A DNA stretch of 16,329 nt from JAHJRJ01 sp037443685 (GTDB taxonomy: Bacteria > Bacteroidota > Ignavibacteria > UBA10030 > BY39), in assembly GCA_037443685.1 (NCBI GenBank), contig JBBINX010000052.1, positions 1 through 16,329 on the forward strand. Reading direction: 5' to 3'. Shown in pieces: positions 14,281 through 16,329 of this stretch. Each line of letters opens with the position of its first letter. Within the stretch, counting starts at the first letter, position 1. The notes under the pieces are model-generated. The model ran no database searches. It saw only the letters and a program-made list of their open reading frames with translations, and was not told the origin of the DNA. The translations under genes were made by a program, and so were the position numbers.

Positions 14281-15909
14281 ATGAAACAACGTTCTTTAAA
14301 TATATCGGCAGGTGTAATAATATATTTGACGATTGGAATTATTATAAGTTTTTCACAAGGTACTGAAAAGGAAAATAGTACCATCGGTACCAACTTCCGG
14401 ATTTATCCGAGCAATGTTACACAAACTGAAACCTTTATTACACGTCATCCGACTAATTCTAATATATTATTTGCAACGGCTAACACGATAAATCTCAATA
14501 CAGGATTTATTAGCGAGGGGATTTATGTATCCACGAACGCGGGAGTAAATTGGTTTGGGAGCGATACATGTAAGGGTTCACTAATCAACGCTCACATGGG
14601 AGACCCTGGAATTGCCATAGATAAAAATAGTACTTTTATCCTAATAAGATTGGGATTTTCGCCCGGATTGTATTCGCATTACTCTACTAATAATGGATTA
14701 ACATGGTCGGCTCAAAAAACTGTTGCTACAGAAGACCAAGACAGAGCAGCATTAATTTCTGACGGCAGCTCGACAAGTAATTATTATGGAAGGACTTATG
14801 CCGCCTGGGTACGTTTTGCACCTCCGTATCCTATGTTGTTTTCTTTTACAGATGACGGGGCGCGAAATTGGAGTGTACCGACTCAAATTAATAACCCTAC
14901 TCAACGTGGACAAGGAGGAGACATCGCTGTCGGACCTAACGGAAAAGTGAATGTTTGCTGGGCAGCAGTAACGAGTACATCACCATATACAGAAGATTTC
15001 GTAGGTTTTGCTTCCTCGTCAAACGGTGGAGCGAATTGGTCTGTTAAAGAAAATATTTTCGATATGAATGGGATTGCAGGCGTCTTATCACAAAAAGGAA
15101 ATATAAGGGTAAACGGGTTGCCGAGAATAGACGTAGATAAAAGCGGCGGCGCGAGAAACGGATGGATTTATATCGTTACAACTCAGAAGAACCTTCCACC
15201 GGCAGGCAGCGACCCAGATATAATTTTGAATCGTTCTACCGACGGAGGTACAACCTGGTCAGCGGGCATCAGGGTTAATCGAGATGCTGTTAATAACGGA
15301 AAGATACAATACTTTCCCGCAATCCACGTTGATGATTTTGGATCAATAAATATTATTTTCTACGATGATAGAAATACAACCAGCGATTCAACGGGTGTGT
15401 TTTTATCTCGTTCAACTGACGGCGGAAACTCTTGGAATGAATACGAAATTAGTGACCATAACTTTAAGCCAGTACCAATAGGAGGACTTGGGATGGGTTA
15501 CCAGGGTGATAATATTGGATTGACATCCTCAGGAAATATTTTATTACCGGTATGGATGGATAACTCCAGTGGACTTTACCAGATATGGACGTGCAGAATT
15601 AATATAAATATCCTTGGAATAGATGATAGTGATACAGAAATACCGTTCAAGTTGGAATTGAACCAAAATTACCCTAATCCGTTTAATCCATATACAATTA
15701 TCACTTATCAGTTACCCATTAGCACTCATGTAACACTAAAAATTTATGATATTTTGGGTCGTGAGGTAGCAACACTTGTTGATGACATGAAAGGAGTCGG
15801 GCGATATGAAATTAAATGGAACAGCGAGAAACTATCGAGTGGTGTTTATTTGTACAAGTTATCGGCTGGTAGATTTGTGGAAGTAAAAAAGATGTTGTTA
15901 CTTAGATAG
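14281..15909 (+). CDS. Secreted Asp-box (BNR-like) beta-propeller protein with type IX sorting domain
   Basis: Extracellular or surface protein of 542 residues exported through the Sec pathway and then, by its C-terminal domain, the type IX secretion system. A hydrophobic signal segment lies at about 9-26. Six Asp-box repeats (S/T-x-D/N-x-G-x-x-W) are seen at about 84, 135, 190, 246, 319 and 378, indicating a sialidase-like beta-propeller. The C-terminal 90 residues contain NQNYPNPFNP at 461-470, LKIYDILGREVATLV and GVYLYKLSAG, the classic type A sorting domain. The fold also occurs in non-catalytic binding proteins, and a complete sialidase active site was not identified, so no enzymatic activity is assigned. 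The start ATG 14281 has only a distant GAGGGA. It lies 52 nt after the TonB receptor in the same direction; co-transcription is possible. Its 3' end converges with the aminotransferase fragment. Confidence 0.85.
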   Translation: MKQRSLNISAGVIIYLTIGIIISFSQGTEKENSTIGTNFRIYPSNVTQTETFITRHPTNSNILFATANTINLNTGFISEGIYVSTNAGVNWFGSDTCKGSLINAHMGDPGIAIDKNSTFILIRLGFSPGLYSHYSTNNGLTWSAQKTVATEDQDRAALISDGSSTSNYYGRTYAAWVRFAPPYPMLFSFTDDGARNWSVPTQINNPTQRGQGGDIAVGPNGKVNVCWAAVTSTSPYTEDFVGFASSSNGGANWSVKENIFDMNGIAGVLSQKGNIRVNGLPRIDVDKSGGARNGWIYIVTTQKNLPPAGSDPDIILNRSTDGGTTWSAGIRVNRDAVNNGKIQYFPAIHVDDFGSINIIFYDDRNTTSDSTGVFLSRSTDGGNSWNEYEISDHNFKPVPIGGLGMGYQGDNIGLTSSGNILLPVWMDNSSGLYQIWTCRININILGIDDSDTEIPFKLELNQNYPNPFNPYTIITYQLPISTHVTLKIYDILGREVATLVDDMKGVGRYEIKWNSEKLSSGVYLYKLSAGRFVEVKKMLLLR

Positions 15910-15972
15910 TTGTGCTGGGTCTTATTTTATGCAAGAATTTTTCTCACCCGGAAATCACAATGTTGTACATCG

Positions 15973-16287
15973 CTAAGCAGGTTCTGGATAAAACTGCTCG
16001 CCGGAAATTTTAGATTTTCTATGAAGTGGAAAATATTCCTTAATATCTAAATCAAATTCCTTTACCGAATAAACTCCTGTTTCAGGATTCATAATATACT
16101 CCCCTTTATACTCCTTTTTGATAATCTTTTCGAGCATTTCGATAAATCGATCTACATCTTGTTCATTATTGTAGCAACCGAAACTTGCTCTCACCATTCC
16201 GGGCAAATTTGATTTATCACCTCTCCTAATTTCTTGAGTAAGCTTATTCTCGTCGTCACTATTAATTTTTAGAAGTCCCGACTTGTC
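15973..16287 (-). pseudogene. C-terminal fragment of a class V aminotransferase / cysteine desulfurase-like protein
   Basis: About 105 residues of coding sequence end at TAG 15975-15973. The segment RRGDKSNLPGMVRASFGCYN and NNEQDVDRFIEMLEKI match the C-terminal region of PLP-dependent class V aminotransferases (cysteine desulfurase-like). Coding similarity continues upstream past TTG 16206 to about 16275 (LLKINSDDENKLTQEI), so that TTG is not a real start. A TGA at 16290-16288 then closes the frame and the remaining 39 bases look non-coding. The PLP lysine and most of the enzyme are absent. This may be a true remnant left by rearrangement or a chimeric contig end; the window stops too soon to decide. 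Confidence 0.6.
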
Positions 16288-16329
16288 TCAAAGAAAAAAA
16301 GTGAGTAAAAAGTGTGCGAAAACATTTAA

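Overview
The window looks like a chromosomal contig from a low-GC member of the Bacteroidota/Chlorobiota group, most likely an Ignavibacteria-type organism. The best support is the secreted Asp-box protein at 14281-15909, whose C-terminal type IX secretion sorting domain carries the 'NYPNPFNP' motif typical of that group. A Bacteroidota-like TonB-dependent receptor and an actinobacterial-type adenosine deaminase fit a mixed environmental lineage. The taxonomic call is inference from protein style, not from a marker gene.

Left to right: a minus-strand pair (histidine ammonia-lyase and adenosine deaminase, overlapping by ATGA) ends at a hairpin terminator at 133-169. Divergent from it, a plus-strand cluster at 2980-6000 encodes a soluble REC-histidine kinase, an NtrC-type sigma-54 activator and a bacterioferritin, with gaps of only 20-25 nt. 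Next comes a minus-strand succinate dehydrogenase operon (sdhC-sdhD-sdhA-sdhB, 9941 to 6086), interrupted between sdhD and sdhA by a small four-helix-bundle (23S rRNA intervening-sequence family) gene. A minus-strand M2-like zinc peptidase lipoprotein follows, divergent from a plus-strand TonB-dependent receptor, then the type IX-secreted Asp-box protein. At the right edge is a C-terminal piece of a class V aminotransferase / cysteine desulfurase-like enzyme with no upstream part.

Functionally the window mixes central metabolism (complex II; histidine and adenosine deamination), signalling next to iron storage, and cell-envelope functions (TonB uptake, a lipoprotein peptidase, a secreted protein). 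Most genes are ordinary. The part most worth a second look is the four-helix-bundle gene inside the sdh operon. It is bracketed by about 45-nt imperfect inverted repeats (8627-8670 and 9064-9108), an arrangement resembling 23S rRNA intervening sequences, and its left arm may supply a promoter for sdhA, the only sdh gene here without a visible Shine-Dalgarno sequence. Several reading frames were shortened to better-supported starts (sdhB, bacterioferritin, TonB receptor, M2 peptidase, four-helix-bundle protein).
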